Assembly (NCBI GenBank): GCA_019022495.1
Contig: JAFEKR010000001.1
Location: forward strand, 6,758,001-6,822,000
Direction: 5' to 3'
From: Epichloe hybrida
Lineage: Eukaryota; Ascomycota; Sordariomycetes; Hypocreales; Clavicipitaceae
Length of the DNA stretch: 64,000 bases
Program-made: the position numbers and the translations under genes
Notes under the pieces: model-generated
The model's database searches: none
Told to the model about the DNA's origin: nothing
Seen by the model: the letters and a program-made list of their open reading frames with translations, nothing else
In this document: in pieces, positions 48,703 through 58,946 of the stretch
How positions within the stretch are numbered: the first letter of the stretch is position 1
Layout of the letters: the number at the start of each line of letters is the position of its first letter

Positions 48703-50111
48703 CAGTGGGTCTAAGTAATTCCGAAGCATTAGTAACGCGACTATATACCGCGCGTACTTAGTGTAATATTTAAACTATAATTTCTCTAGTAATTTAAGTG
48801 TATTTTAAATTTTATAATAGATAGTAAGTACCTTAATAAATTCTCTATTAATTAATATAACTAATATTTAGTATATTACCTATTTATATTAGTAAGTACC
48901 TTAATTTAGTAAGGTATTATAATAATTAGCCTTTTTAAAAGCTCTTTAATAAAATTCTCCTAGATCTTTATAATAGCTATTTTAGGTCTAGAAAATAGTC
49001 CTATACTCTTTATTATATATATTATCTTAGAATAATACTTCTAGATTTTCTATTTTAGTAATTTCTAGATATTCTTGATTAAGTTAAGGTTAGGTAAGTA
49101 TAGTAACTATAGTAGTAATTTAATCCTATTTTATAAAGTCTAATTATATAACTAATTCTATATAAATTAAGCTTTAAAGGTAAGAGTATTATTATATATA
49201 AAGATATTACTAGATTCTAAAATTATAGGTAATTTAAACTATAAGGTATTATATATTACCTATAAAGTTATACCTTATTATACTAATTTTAGATTACTAA
49301 CTAGTATATATAATAAAGAGCATTTAAAAGCACTAAAAGTACCCTAGAATATTAGTAATTTATATATTATATATAGCTTTAGTTATATAAAGTTTAGTTT
49401 AAGTCTCTCTCCTTAAAGATTTTTTATTAATTAATTATAAGACTTTCTTTAAAAAACTAATTTTACTTATATAATATATAAAACACTACTTTAGCTTTTA
49501 ACTATTAGAACTTATTATAAAAACCTTATTAAAGAAAAAAACTTTATATTACTATAAGATTAGCTTTTAAAGATAAAGCTATATAAATCTTAGCTACTAA
49601 AATATATTTTCTAGTGTTAATTTTAGTTATTAAATTATATACTTATATTAAATACTCTCTTATTAAAAGTAATAAGTTAAAGTTAAAATAAAATATACTA
49701 AAGATATATCTTAAAGAAGCTATTTATTTTAAATAAAGGGGGTTTTACTAATAATTTAATTAATAGCTTTTTTATATAATTAGATTTTTTTTTAGCTATC
49801 CTAGGTATAGTAAGTCTTAACCCTTAATTTAATATTAATACTACTATATAATACTATATATACTACCTATAGGAATATCTTTTTCCTAAGTAATTTATTA
49901 TAGTAAGTAGTTTTTTTTATATAATTTATAAATTTTACCTCTCTTATAAGGACTTTAATTCTTTTTTTAAGTAATATAAGGCATTATAAAAGAAGTAATT
50001 ATATCTTAAAGATAAGGTCTTTATTATTATAATTCACGCGCTACTTAAAAATACATGACTTCAGTGGAAATTCTTCAGTGGAAATTCTTTAGAATTACCT
50101 GGACCCCACTG
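48703..50111 (-). mobile_element. Tc1/mariner-type (Fot1/pogo-like) DNA transposon, RIP-degraded
   Basis: A 1,409 bp element flanked by TA on both sides (48,701-48,702 and 50,112-50,113). Its ends are inverted: CAGTGGGTCTAAGTAATTC on the left and, read inward from the right, CAGTGGGGTCCAGGTAATTC. A transposase relic on the minus strand shows YLPNLNLIKNI at about 49,070-49,100, the altered form of the conserved motif near the last catalytic acid of this superfamily. Stops throughout show it is dead. The right terminus also holds a doubled TTCAGTGGAAATTC. Confidence 0.8.
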
Positions 50112-50113
50112 TA

Positions 50114-50485
50114 GAGCCGAGATTTACTGTAACCCCGGCCATGTCTCGCAACGTGTCGGAGACGTCTTCACTTCCAGCCAGCCACAAGGTCACAGTTGTC
50201 TTCACTTACAGCCGGCCACAGGGTTACAGCCGTACCGTGTCTGCTCACACAAGTGTTGTTGAGTTGAAAATGTTAGTTTACAAATTTGTGCATGTTTGGC
50301 ATCTAACCGAGTGACAAACAAACATTTGTCTGGGAGCCCAGACATCTTTAACATGGCAAGATACCCTTTCGTTCCTGGACTCGCTTACAGCCCATAAACC
50401 CACAAGTAGAGTAGCTTGCGAGCAGTCAAAGCAAATAATCTCTTCGCATGTCATCGACACAGACGAAAGAAAGGAATTCCTAAGT
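50114..50485. other. Upstream region of the ATP-grasp/methyltransferase gene
   Basis: Normal-composition DNA. A duplicated motif occurs at about 50,161-50,225 (GACGTCTTCACTTCCAGCC / GTTGTCTTCACTTACAGCC with GGCCACA). An open frame of 95 codons on the minus strand (50,278-50,565) overlaps exon 1 of the plus-strand gene and is probably spurious. Confidence 0.5.
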
Positions 50486-52242
50486 ATGAAGATCTGCATT
50501 ATCTCATTGTTCAAGAACGCCGCGTCACGATTGGAGAGGGTAAATTCATTCTTCCTTCCAGCCAAGTTCGCGCCGTTCTAACGCAATTCTAGCATGATGG
50601 CCTGCCGGACCCAACTCACTATATTCCACAGTACCGTCATGAATTCGTCAACCGGCAAGTTACCAAGCATAATGCTAAGTCCGAGATTGATAAATTGTGT
50701 TGCGAGAATTTCGATGCGTTCATGAATTGGATGGTTGGTGGACTATGCACATCCTACTTCAGATTTGGTCACTCACCAGTCATTCAGGGTGTCGATGTCG
50801 ATGGCATTGAAGCAACCAAGCATCTCGAGTCTAAAAACGTCACCATACTAACCAATCCCTCTAGACTCTTAGCCACAAGTAAGCTTGATCTAAGAGACGA
50901 TGCCAATGAGCCGGCGTTCAAAACTCCCCACAACACATACGGCAAGTATCCGAAAATCGTCAAGTACTTCGATAAGTCTGGCTCCCTGGGATTGGATCGA
51001 AATTTCGTCTGCTACGACGAGCAAGCTGTCAGAGAGCGGATCACTCTGCTACAAGAGCAGGACCCAATATCCGGAATTTTGGTGCAGGACTACGTATTTG
51101 GTGACGAGTGTGCAGCAGTCGTCATTGACTTGGGCGGCCATGTAATCGCACTGTCTCCTGTCAAATTTGTGTTCCCGGCCAGTACCTCAGAAGATGCTGA
51201 ACTCTTAACCCGGGATGACAAGAATGGGAGTGTCACGGCTAGAGAGATAAACCATGTCATCATAGAAGGTGAGCTCCGCGAAAGGTTGCAATGGTCCGCT
51301 ATCAATGCTTTCAAGAACATCAAGGCGTCTTATGAAGGAGCCTTCGCCCATGTGACGATGCGGCTGGAAAGAAACACTGGGAATATCTACATTATTGGTG
51401 TCGACTGCAATCCCTTTATCTTTAACCGCAAAGGATATCGGTTTGATGGCGATTTCATGCTGGAAGCCACCTTTCCCGGCAAGCAAGAAGCCTTCCTGGA
51501 CACGATACTGACCATCAAGCGCAGTCAGCTTGGCTCTAACAAAAGTCGCATCAGGCACACGGCTGCTGTTTACGACAGTTGGTCTGACACGTATGATGAA
51601 TTTTGGGAGTCAACCAACGTATCCAAAATTCAACGATTTACAGCCGCCAACTTCGACTTCACTGGCTCGGTCCTGGACCTTGCGTGTGGTACCGGCGTCT
51701 TTGGCCGCATCCTACATGCACACGGCGCAAAGACTACGGAAATCGTTGGTGTCGAGATTTCAGCTGGCATGCTGTGCGCTGCCGATATAAAGAAATATTA
51801 CAAGAAGCCTCTCTGGAATTGCTCGATGCAAGAATATGTCATGGTAATTGGTGCCCAAGTAGTCTTCCCTTCACGCAGTTTACTGATAGTTGAGACCGCA
51901 CCATAGGAGAATGTTGAGTTCGACCATGTCGTCTGCTTCGGGGCGCTTCTTTTTCTCGATGCTGTTGAGCTGAACACTGTTTTAGCGAGAATGTTCATGA
52001 TGGCCCGCAAATCCATAACAATGGAAGTAGACAATCTTGACAGCAATGTAATTGAAACAATGCAGAAAGGCGCTGGAGATCACTGCTTCGTTGAAAACCA
52101 TGTCCAAATGGTTGAGAGGTTAGGGGTCCCAAACGGGTGGAAGCCTGTGTATAAACAAAACGGGCCTCTTTTCCCATCCCCAACTTCTCAAGGAAACGTG
52201 GAAGGTTACATAGTCAGATTCGAGAAGCTCAACAGCCGTTGA
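50486..52242 (+). CDS. ATP-grasp ligase-like domain fused to SAM-dependent methyltransferase
   Basis: Three exons, 50486-50539, 50593-51843 and 51907-52242, with introns of 53 and 63 bp (GTAAAT..TAG, GTAATT..TAG), encode 546 aa. The N-terminal half (about 1-310) looks like a D-Ala-D-Ala ligase-type ATP-grasp protein: start MKICIISLFKNAASRLER, HDGLPDPTHYIPQ just after the first splice, then PKIVKYF, ILVQDYVFGDECAAVV and GVDCNPFIFNRKG where the metal-binding acids are expected. The C-terminal half (about 345-546) is a class I methyltransferase with SAM motif VLDLACGTGVFGR (near 377-389) and GVEISAGML. A ligase plus methyltransferase suggests building and capping a small amide or peptide-like metabolite; the substrate is unknown. 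An MFS transporter follows 0.7 kb downstream on the same strand. Domain calls are fairly secure; exon 1 is less so. Confidence 0.8.
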
Positions 52243-52957
52243 GATTGCAGTGGTAAGAGCCTGAAGTTTCTAGAGCTTCGTATTTCTAGGCCTTCTCCCA
52301 TTAATATCGGTCTTTCCAATTCTGACATTCCCCGTATTTTTGGTCTACCAGTGACGTCAAAGTCGAGTCCGAGATAACTCCTCAGAAACCTAATACATTT
52401 GAGAAATATCCAAACTTAGGATGGGTACCTTTTGCCCTAGTTTGTTCAATGCCCTGCCGATATGTCCGTATAATTTCAAAATGCAATGAACCAAAGGGCG
52501 AATGGAAGCCTCCAAACATGCAGTGGTGTATCTTCTGCCAGCAACTCAACCGCCCTACCAATTCCCACCCTCCAATCAGGGATCCCAGACCGCCTCTTTA
52601 GCGAGCGTTGCATGATATCGTTTAGGCTGAATCGTACGGAGTACGTACGGTTGACTTTCAGATGCCGCCCGCTCGTACTGATTCTAGCCCCCGCAACTCT
52701 TCCCGAGACCGGAGTAAAATGATTGGTGATATGTTACTTGCATGTGTCTCGGATACAACGCATCAAAATTGAAAAGCGCATTGTGAAAAAAGACGAATGA
52801 GCCCAATTGTTCTTCGATGGCGCAACCAAACTTGTGTCAACTCCCACTAGGGAACACACCAGTTGCTTTCGGCAAAAACGCCAGTTGTTTGACATAGAGC
52901 ATCACATTATACCTCACTAGGCTTCCGATTTATTACTCGCCTTTTAGTTTTTTGCAA
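52243..52957. other. Intergenic region between the methyltransferase and transporter genes
   Basis: About 0.7 kb of normal-composition DNA that must hold the terminator of one gene and the promoter of the next. A 78-codon frame inside it has no recognisable content. Confidence 0.5.
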
Positions 52958-54438
52958 ATGGGGAGCCAATCTTCTTCATTAGGTTTTCACTGGCGCTCTA
53001 AGCCGTCTTTTGTCATAAGCACGGTAGCACTTGGCCTCTTCACGGACGTCTTTCTTTACGGCATTATCGTTCCCGTGCTTCCATTTATGCTTCGCAATCG
53101 TCTCGGTATCCCAGATGGTCAAATACAGCTACATGTATCGACGCTTCTCGCAGTGTATGCGGGAACATCGGTGGTGTTCTCCTTTCCCGCAGGGTGGATT
53201 ACGGATAAGATCCGTTCTCGTCGGCTTCCATTCCTCGCGGGTTTGTTGTTATTGCTAATTGCAACTATCATGCTGGCACTTGGCCACAGTCTTGTCGTCT
53301 TGGTGGTAGCAAGATCGCTTCAGGGCGTCTCTGCTGCGATTGTGTGGACTGCCGGGCTTGCCATGGTGCAAGATGCGGTTGGCCGAAAAGGAACAGGTCA
53401 GGCTATCGGGACAGTAGGTATTTCAGCATCCACGGGACAAAGATGGCAACATGCTGATGCATCTAGATATCCTCTGTCATTTCCGTCAGTGAACTTCTCG
53501 CACCTGTTCTGGGAGGTCTGCTCTACGGCAGAGCTGGCATCTTCGCCGTAACTGCAGTGTCTGCGGGGATTCTGGCAATCGACCTTATCATGCGACTTCT
53601 CGTCATTGACGCCAAGATGATCACGAGCAACGATGGTCAACGTGCGAATCACTGTTCCAATGAAAATGACTCTGTAACCGCGGGTTGTCGACAGGAATCA
53701 GAAGCACGAGAAGGCGATGCTTTGCTTCCGAAACCCGACGGTGGAAAGTACAAAATACAATCAAATCTCAGCACCATAGAGCGCGCCATTCCGATTCTGT
53801 ACTGCTTTCGTAATACCCGATTTCTGGCAGCGCTCATTCTTGTTTTGGTTCAGTCATTGCTGATAGGCGCCTTCGACGCCACTGTTCCAGTCGAGACAAA
53901 AGCCCTATTCCATTTCGCTCCCTTTGAGGTTGGTCTCCTTTTTGTCGCGATAGTTATCCCGAATTTAGCGCTAGGGCCCGTGGCCGGACTGGCCGTAGAC
54001 AGATACGGCACGAAGCTAGTGGCAACAGCAGGTTACGCATTCTTAGTCCCTTGCCTCCTCCTACTAGGTTTGCCATCGCAGAAAATCCTCACGGGAAACC
54101 ACAACATTGTTTTCTTCTGTCTTGTACTTGTATTAAATGGCGCTGGGTTATCAATCATTGCTTCACCAGGCCTGGTAGAGGCAACTCACATCACCGAGAA
54201 GTATGAAACGGCGAATCCGGGATTCTTTGAGGAGAATGGGCCATATGCTCAACTCTATGGTTTCAGCTCCGTCTTCGCTTTTGCTGGCCTCGCCATAGGC
54301 CCTCTCCTGAGTGGGACGTTGCGGGAGAGTTTTGGCTACAGTGCCATGACTACTGTGTTGGCGATCATTTCAGGCGTCACGGCCATAGTCTCGTTCGCAG
54401 TTATTGGGGAGAAGAGGCAGAGAGCATCCCTACCCTGA
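52958..54438 (+). CDS. Major facilitator superfamily transporter, probable efflux pump
   Basis: Two exons, about 52958-53436 and 53490-54438, give 475 aa with about 12 hydrophobic segments. The first ATG in frame is at 52,958 (MGSQSSSLGFHW). The loop 2-3 signature GWITDKIRSRR and its counterpart GLAVDRYGTKLV mark the two halves of an MFS drug:H+ antiporter-like protein, in the style of fungal DHA1/vesicular-amine-type transporters. The halves are out of frame and must be joined by an intron between GISAST and ELLAPVLGG. The acceptor CGTCAG (ending 53,489) is good, but the best donor by homology is GA (53,437) instead of GT; a GC donor at 53,446 would give a 44 bp intron. The gene may use a rare splice or be damaged. 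The neighbouring ligase/methyltransferase gene suggests export of its product. Confidence 0.75.
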
Positions 54439-55161
54439 GATTCGGTGGCCCTGCTAGTTGTCGATATTTGCCGTCGTTCAGCTGGCGTCGCTGATTCATC
54501 TGGACCTTTTTGCCTGGAGAATGCTGTTAGGAACTATTCGAACTACGTCTTAGGTGGAGAGGCAAACATCAGAAGAAACGGTATCACGTGTTTTTTCTTC
54601 CTGTCTCCCATTGTTAGTTGCCCTTACTGGTGGCTTTGAGCCGAATAGTGAATGTAAGAGGATCAATATAGATATAGGTCGCGGAGAATTGTGACTGTTG
54701 CTCCTGGTTGGCTTAAGACCAAGCGAAAGCCGACTTAGCGTCTGACAGATCTATCGCTTCTGTAACCACACTGCTCTGACTGTTATATACTGTTTTTTCC
54801 TGTTCCTTACCCTCTTTGTATTCACTTTCGTCCTCGCCCTCATGCTCTTCTCCATCGAAATGATCGTAATTATCGTCGTCGTCCTCATCAATGGCATCTA
54901 AGTGAGATTAGGAACTGAGCTAAAGGAGAGTCAAGGGCATAAGAAAACTACAGTTCTTGGAGACGGTGGATAAACTAAATCAAATATTGTAATTGAAGTA
55001 CATAGCATAAAGATAGAACACAAAAGTATCAATTCGCACTAACAGAAGGAAGTTCTCATTCATTCCTGATATGGAAAATCCTCTGAACCTCTCTTTCCGT
55101 TGAACTTGCATCATCTTTAGTACTGAACTCTCGTCAAGTTCTTGGGAGCATGATTAAGCAA
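54439..55161. other. Intergenic region with a short acidic open frame
   Basis: Between the transporter stop and the stop of the minus-strand gene at 55,162. On the minus strand about 54,713-54,902 is open for roughly 62 codons and reads as a very acidic tail (AIDEDDDDNYDHFDGEE). A splice acceptor-like CACTTAG sits just upstream of it. It could be a terminal exon or a gene remnant; there is no start codon in frame and I do not call a gene. Confidence 0.35.
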
Positions 55162-56214
55162 TCACGAAGAGACGTCTTTCATGCCATCGGAATATTGCTG
55201 CAGAATATCCCAGAGCTGTTCCAGCTTTTCGTGCGTTACATCTGCCTTCGCCGAGATGAGTACGGCTGAGATGATAGCTTCCTTAGATGCAGTGGGTGCG
55301 CGTTCTTTTGCCCTCAGATAAGTAATGCGCAATCGCGACAAGAGACCATAGAAGGTCAACGCAGCTGTTTGCGCATCAAGATACTGAGCGATGACACTCA
55401 CATCAACAGCCAATTGCTGCCATGATCCAGCGGAATCGTTGGGAATAACGCTCTGGAGAGCCGAGACAATTCCTTTAAATCTTGCCTCTTCGCCCAGAAT
55501 TACGCCGTGAAGATTGTTGAACTTATCATTCAGGTCGTTCTGGAAGCCTCTCAGCTTGCTCAGAGCATCATTGAGCTTGTCGATTTGCCCTTCGAGCTGA
55601 TCACGCTCTTTGGCACCGTTGATGGACCCAAAGATAATATCAAGCCCAATGGCAGCAATGATACCGACTCCAGTATCCGCAAGCGCCGCTTCCGCACCAA
55701 CCTCGACACCAGCTTCTACACCAGCCTCAACACCAGCTTCTACACCAGCCTCAACTCCTAGTTCCACACCCACTTCACCGAGACCCTCAACGCCGAGTTC
55801 AGCACCAGCTTCACCTCCGACTTCTGCGCCTCCAAATATGGCAGTCTTGGCGAGCTTGCCGAGATTCACGACGGCTTTTAACACCAGGATTGAGCCAGTG
55901 ATTTCAGAGAGAAATGCTCCGAATTTCGCAGGAACACAGCCTGGCGGTGGCTCGGGCATAGTCTGTAACTGAGCCTCAAAGTCTTGCAGCTGCAAGTCGC
56001 TGAATTTGATGGCTCGGGCTATGATAACAAGTGCGGCATTTGCAGATAAAAGCTGCCTGGCCTGGTCCAATAACGTGTTGTATTGAAGAACCTGGGCACG
56101 GATGCTGTCTTGAAGAGAGACCGCCTGATCGTGAACATGATTCGCTTCCCTTTTCAGATCGTCGACATGGTAGATCCAGTCATCCCATGGCAAAATTGAA
56201 CCTGAATTACCCAT
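55162..56214 (-). CDS. Unrecognised helical protein with two hydrophobic segments (paralogue A)
   Basis: Single exon, 350 aa, function unknown. It starts MGNSGSIL: Gly2 with Ser5/Ser6 suits N-myristoylation. DDWIYHVDDLKREAN and a helical, probably coiled-coil region (about 10-100) follow. A hydrophobic stretch SILVLKAVVNLGKLAK lies near 108-123. Next comes a Gly/Val/Glu/Ala segment with several tandem GVEA units (about 145-180, a 12-base DNA repeat), then a second hydrophobic segment TGVGIIAAIGLDIIFGSINGAK (about 185-208) and a long C-terminal helical part. The layout of a helical bundle around a hydrophobic hairpin resembles alpha-helical pore-forming proteins, but I see no diagnostic motif, so this is only a suggestion. 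Paralogue B at 58,197 shares the start, both hydrophobic segments and SINGAKE/AINGAKE. Confidence 0.75.
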   Translation of the reverse strand: MGNSGSILPWDDWIYHVDDLKREANHVHDQAVSLQDSIRAQVLQYNTLLDQARQLLSANAALVIIARAIKFSDLQLQDFEAQLQTMPEPPPGCVPAKFGAFLSEITGSILVLKAVVNLGKLAKTAIFGGAEVGGEAGAELGVEGLGEVGVELGVEAGVEAGVEAGVEAGVEVGAEAALADTGVGIIAAIGLDIIFGSINGAKERDQLEGQIDKLNDALSKLRGFQNDLNDKFNNLHGVILGEEARFKGIVSALQSVIPNDSAGSWQQLAVDVSVIAQYLDAQTAALTFYGLLSRLRITYLRAKERAPTASKEAIISAVLISAKADVTHEKLEQLWDILQQYSDGMKDVSS

Positions 56215-57030
56215 TTCTTCCCTTTTGGATGAACGAGTAAAGGTCGATGCGATGGATATAGATTGATGCGTTGAGAAGTAAAAGAGGACCTGGCTGAACT
56301 GCCGTTGTTGTGCTATGTTCAGAAAGAGAGTTGGTTCTGAGGGTGAAAAAATGGACTCTTTTACTGTGAAGCAATACGGACTCTCTGGACATATAAGTAT
56401 CCTGGCCGGATTAGCAAGGAACGCATCACATACATATCCAGCGAAGAGCCACAGCTTGCAGTCTCACAAATTCGTCATAGCAGTTAGTCTAGAGCAACAT
56501 GGTGATGTCACATCAGAAACACCCCCTCGTGTTCGGAACATACTATAGTAGCATCCGATAGGATGAAGCTTGGGAATTATCAATTGCAGATGAATTATTA
56601 GCCCATGTGAAGTTTCGAGTAAAGTGAAAGGTGGAGAGGTTCCCAGGTGGCTTGTGTGCAACATTAGATGTGCGCTAGCGGACCGCCCCTAAACGGGTCA
56701 GAACGGGGCCGTGGCCACTATTACACGAAAAAAGGGGCGCAGCCGATTGGCCACTAATTTGTGCGTGGATTATCCCCTATGCAGAGCATTCAGGCTATAT
56801 GCCTTGTGACAGCGGCTACTATGCTACATATATCCCGCACTCTACGTCCGTAAAAGAATGCGCTATTCTTCGGAGTATGCTGAAAGAATTAGCGCACTCT
56901 TTTTTGGTATACTAGTGGATTTTTTCTCTAGGGCTTCCCTCTTTTAGCTATCCGAATAGCCCCTGTAATACTCGTATGATTATAGTATATTATAAGTAAG
57001 GGTCTTGGGAGGTGTGGTAATTGCCTAGGT
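56215..57030. other. Upstream region of paralogue A
   Basis: About 0.8 kb with no gene. An inverted pair, AAAAGAATGCGCTATTCTT (about 56,851-56,869) and AGAATTAGCGCACTCTTTT (about 56,884-56,903), may form a hairpin. A GC-rich patch at 56,665-56,760 with two short palindromic words (GGGGCCGTGGCC, GCGCAGCCG) has no identifiable function. Confidence 0.45.
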
Positions 57031-57170
57031 TATCTCCTTAGAGGTCCTAAGGCTAGTGGAGTCACGTCAACCAGGGTCTGTATGTAACCAATTAGGTAAA
57101 AGTAAACTAGAGATACAGTACAGACCCTGGTTGACGTGACTCCACTAGCCTTAGGACCTCTAAGGAGATA
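57031..57170. repeat. Long hairpin 1: perfect 52 bp inverted repeat
   Basis: Arms 57,031-57,082 and 57,119-57,170 are perfectly complementary, with a 36-base loop. It is the first of three related foldback units lined up between the two paralogous genes. Confidence 0.9.
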
Positions 57171-57223
57171 TACGGACTACTGTAAAACACTGTCTCAAAT
57201 TGGAAAACGCTAGCTTTAATAGA

Positions 57224-57361
57224 ATCTCCTTGAGCGTGCTTAGGCTTGTGGAGTCACGTTAACTAGGGGTCTGTATGTATCCAATTAGATAAACGTAAAC
57301 TAGAGATACATACAGACCCTGGTTAATGTGACTCCACAAGCCTTACCACGCTCAAGGAGAT
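57224..57361. repeat. Long hairpin 2: imperfect 57-58 bp inverted repeat
   Basis: Arms 57,224-57,281 and 57,305-57,361 pair except for about five differences and one extra base, around a 23-base loop related to that of hairpin 1. The outer arm has its own sequence, GAGCGTG/CACGCTC, where hairpins 1 and 3 have GAGGTC/GACCTC. Confidence 0.85.
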
Positions 57362-57496
57362 CTCCTTAGAGGTCATAAGCCTTGTGGAGTCACGTTAACC
57401 AGGGTCTGTATGTATCCAATTAGATAAAAGTAAACCAGAGATACATGCAATTTGCGGGCCCCATGGATCCACAAGGCTTATGACCTCTAAGGAGAT
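57360..57496. repeat. Long hairpin 3, inner right arm replaced
   Basis: It starts inside the last bases of hairpin 2 (shared AGATCT). The outer approximately 29 bases of each arm pair (57,360-57,388 with 57,468-57,496). The inner right arm is replaced by unrelated sequence TTTGCGGGCCCCATGG, so pairing stops there. Confidence 0.8.
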
Positions 57497-58196
57497 AGTG
57501 GGTTCACAAATGACGAATTTTAAACGACTGCGCTAACTTGGATCACATCCTATTAAATGCGGTTTGAATGCGCATACCGCGTAATGCCTCACAACGTAAC
57601 GCAATAACGCAACGCAATAATAACGCAACGCAAGGCTCTTTTGAATACCCTTTATTATATTATTCCCTAAGATATAGCTATATATATTACCATTGAAGAT
57701 ATAATTAATACTATTAATACCTAGTAAGCAAGCAAGTGATTTATATAGTAGTTAAATCTAGCGGTTAGATATAGGGGCTATCCTTCTAAATTAGGACTAT
57801 ATATGGGCTATCCTTCTGTATTAGGACTAACGCAGTATGCGCATTTAGATGTCTAGACTTCGTATTACTATCTGCTTGTTGCCACCTATTTTAGACAAGG
57901 GTGTTCAGCTAAGAAGTCACCGAGTAGGATAAGAACAAGAAGGTATGAGAGGAGATAAGAGCATTGTGCCGGTTAAGGTCGAGATAGCTATGTGAATCAT
58001 ATTTAAGTGAAAGAATTGCCCGTTCAGTTAAGGGAAGATAACATCAGCTCAACACTCCGTCACACCAGCTCAATTATCAGATATTCGCTCACCCTTATTC
58101 TTTTCCTTAATTACAAGATATTCTCAACCCCCTGGGTGAGCTACCACCTTCACTCCCGTGTTTTCCTCTTCCAAAAAAAAGAAAGAAAAACACAAG
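57497..58196. other. Upstream region of paralogue B
   Basis: About 0.7 kb containing the promoter of the gene at 58,197. A short tandem repeat of AACGCAACGCAATA words lies at about 57,590-57,642. A duplicated GGGCTATCCTTCT..ATTAGGACTA unit lies at about 57,774-57,830. The 40 bases before the start codon are A-rich, as expected for a leader. No gene is seen. Confidence 0.5.
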
Positions 58197-58946
58197 ATGG
58201 GTCTTCCATTTGACGACTGGATTTACAAACTTCCCTATATGCGGGAGGAAGTAAACTCCAAGCATGACACAGTCGTAAAGACCCAGGATACCGTCCAGGC
58301 TGATGTCGTCAAGTTCAATAAACAACTTGAAAAGTTCAAGCTGCTTCTTGTTAACAATGGAGTCCTTCTTTACATCTCGACCAAAACCCAGATGGACGAC
58401 TTGAAGCTTGCCGACTTCACCACACAGATAGATGCACTTCCGGGTCCAGTGAAAGGAGACGTGGTTCTCAATGCAACTGAGGGCGCCTCTGAGCTCATTG
58501 GCGGTGTACAAGTTCTCAAGTTTGTCGTCAATCTGGGAAAGCTTGCGAAGCAGGTTATTGCTGGCACTGCAGAAGAGATTGCTGAGGGTGAGACTGAGAA
58601 GCTTGTCGAGTCAATCGGAGAAGATGCGCTGGATGCTGGTATCACCAATATCGAAGAGTCCGCATCTACCGAGTCTTTAGAGACTGCTGCCGAAGATGTC
58701 GCAGAGGAAGTCACGGAAGCGGTGGTTGAGTCCTCAACTTCTGCCGCGCTTGCATCTACAGGCATCGGCATTTTCCTTGCCGTAGGAATCGACGTCGTCT
58801 TCAGTGCTATCAACGGTGCCAAAGAAAAGGATCAACTCCAGAAGATACTGGATCAACTTGATAGAAAGATGAAGATTGTCAACACGTATCTCGACACTGT
58901 AAACAGCAAAAGCGACGAAATCAACAATACTATAATAAAATTATAA
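58197..58946 (+). pseudogene. Paralogue B of the helical protein, C-terminus lost to a LINE insertion
   Basis: The open frame codes 249 aa from the ATG at 58,197 (MGLPFDDWIYKLPYM). It aligns with paralogue A along its whole length: DDWIY start, GVQVLKFVVNLGKLAK, an acidic/Ala-rich middle in place of the GVEA repeats, then STGIGIFLAVGIDVVFSAINGAKEKDQL and a coiled coil. The frame runs into RIP-degraded LINE sequence at about 58,930-58,945, where the stop codon lies, so roughly 110 C-terminal residues present in paralogue A are missing. It lacks the Ser residues of a myristoylation signal. The remaining frame is open and shows no RIP damage, so the truncated form might still be made. It is divergent to paralogue A, 2 kb away. 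Confidence 0.7.

Noticed and set aside
50278..50565. 95-codon minus-strand frame at the start of the ATP-grasp gene
   Set aside because: Overlaps exon 1 and its intron on the plus strand, where the family-specific start and splice sites fit well.
52952..52957. Upstream TTG start for the transporter
   Set aside because: Fungal nuclear genes start at ATG; the first ATG is six bases downstream at 52,958.
58158..58196. Thirteen extra N-terminal residues for paralogue B from a GTG codon
   Set aside because: Not an ATG; the sequence is an A-rich leader, and paralogue A starts at the equivalent of 58,197.
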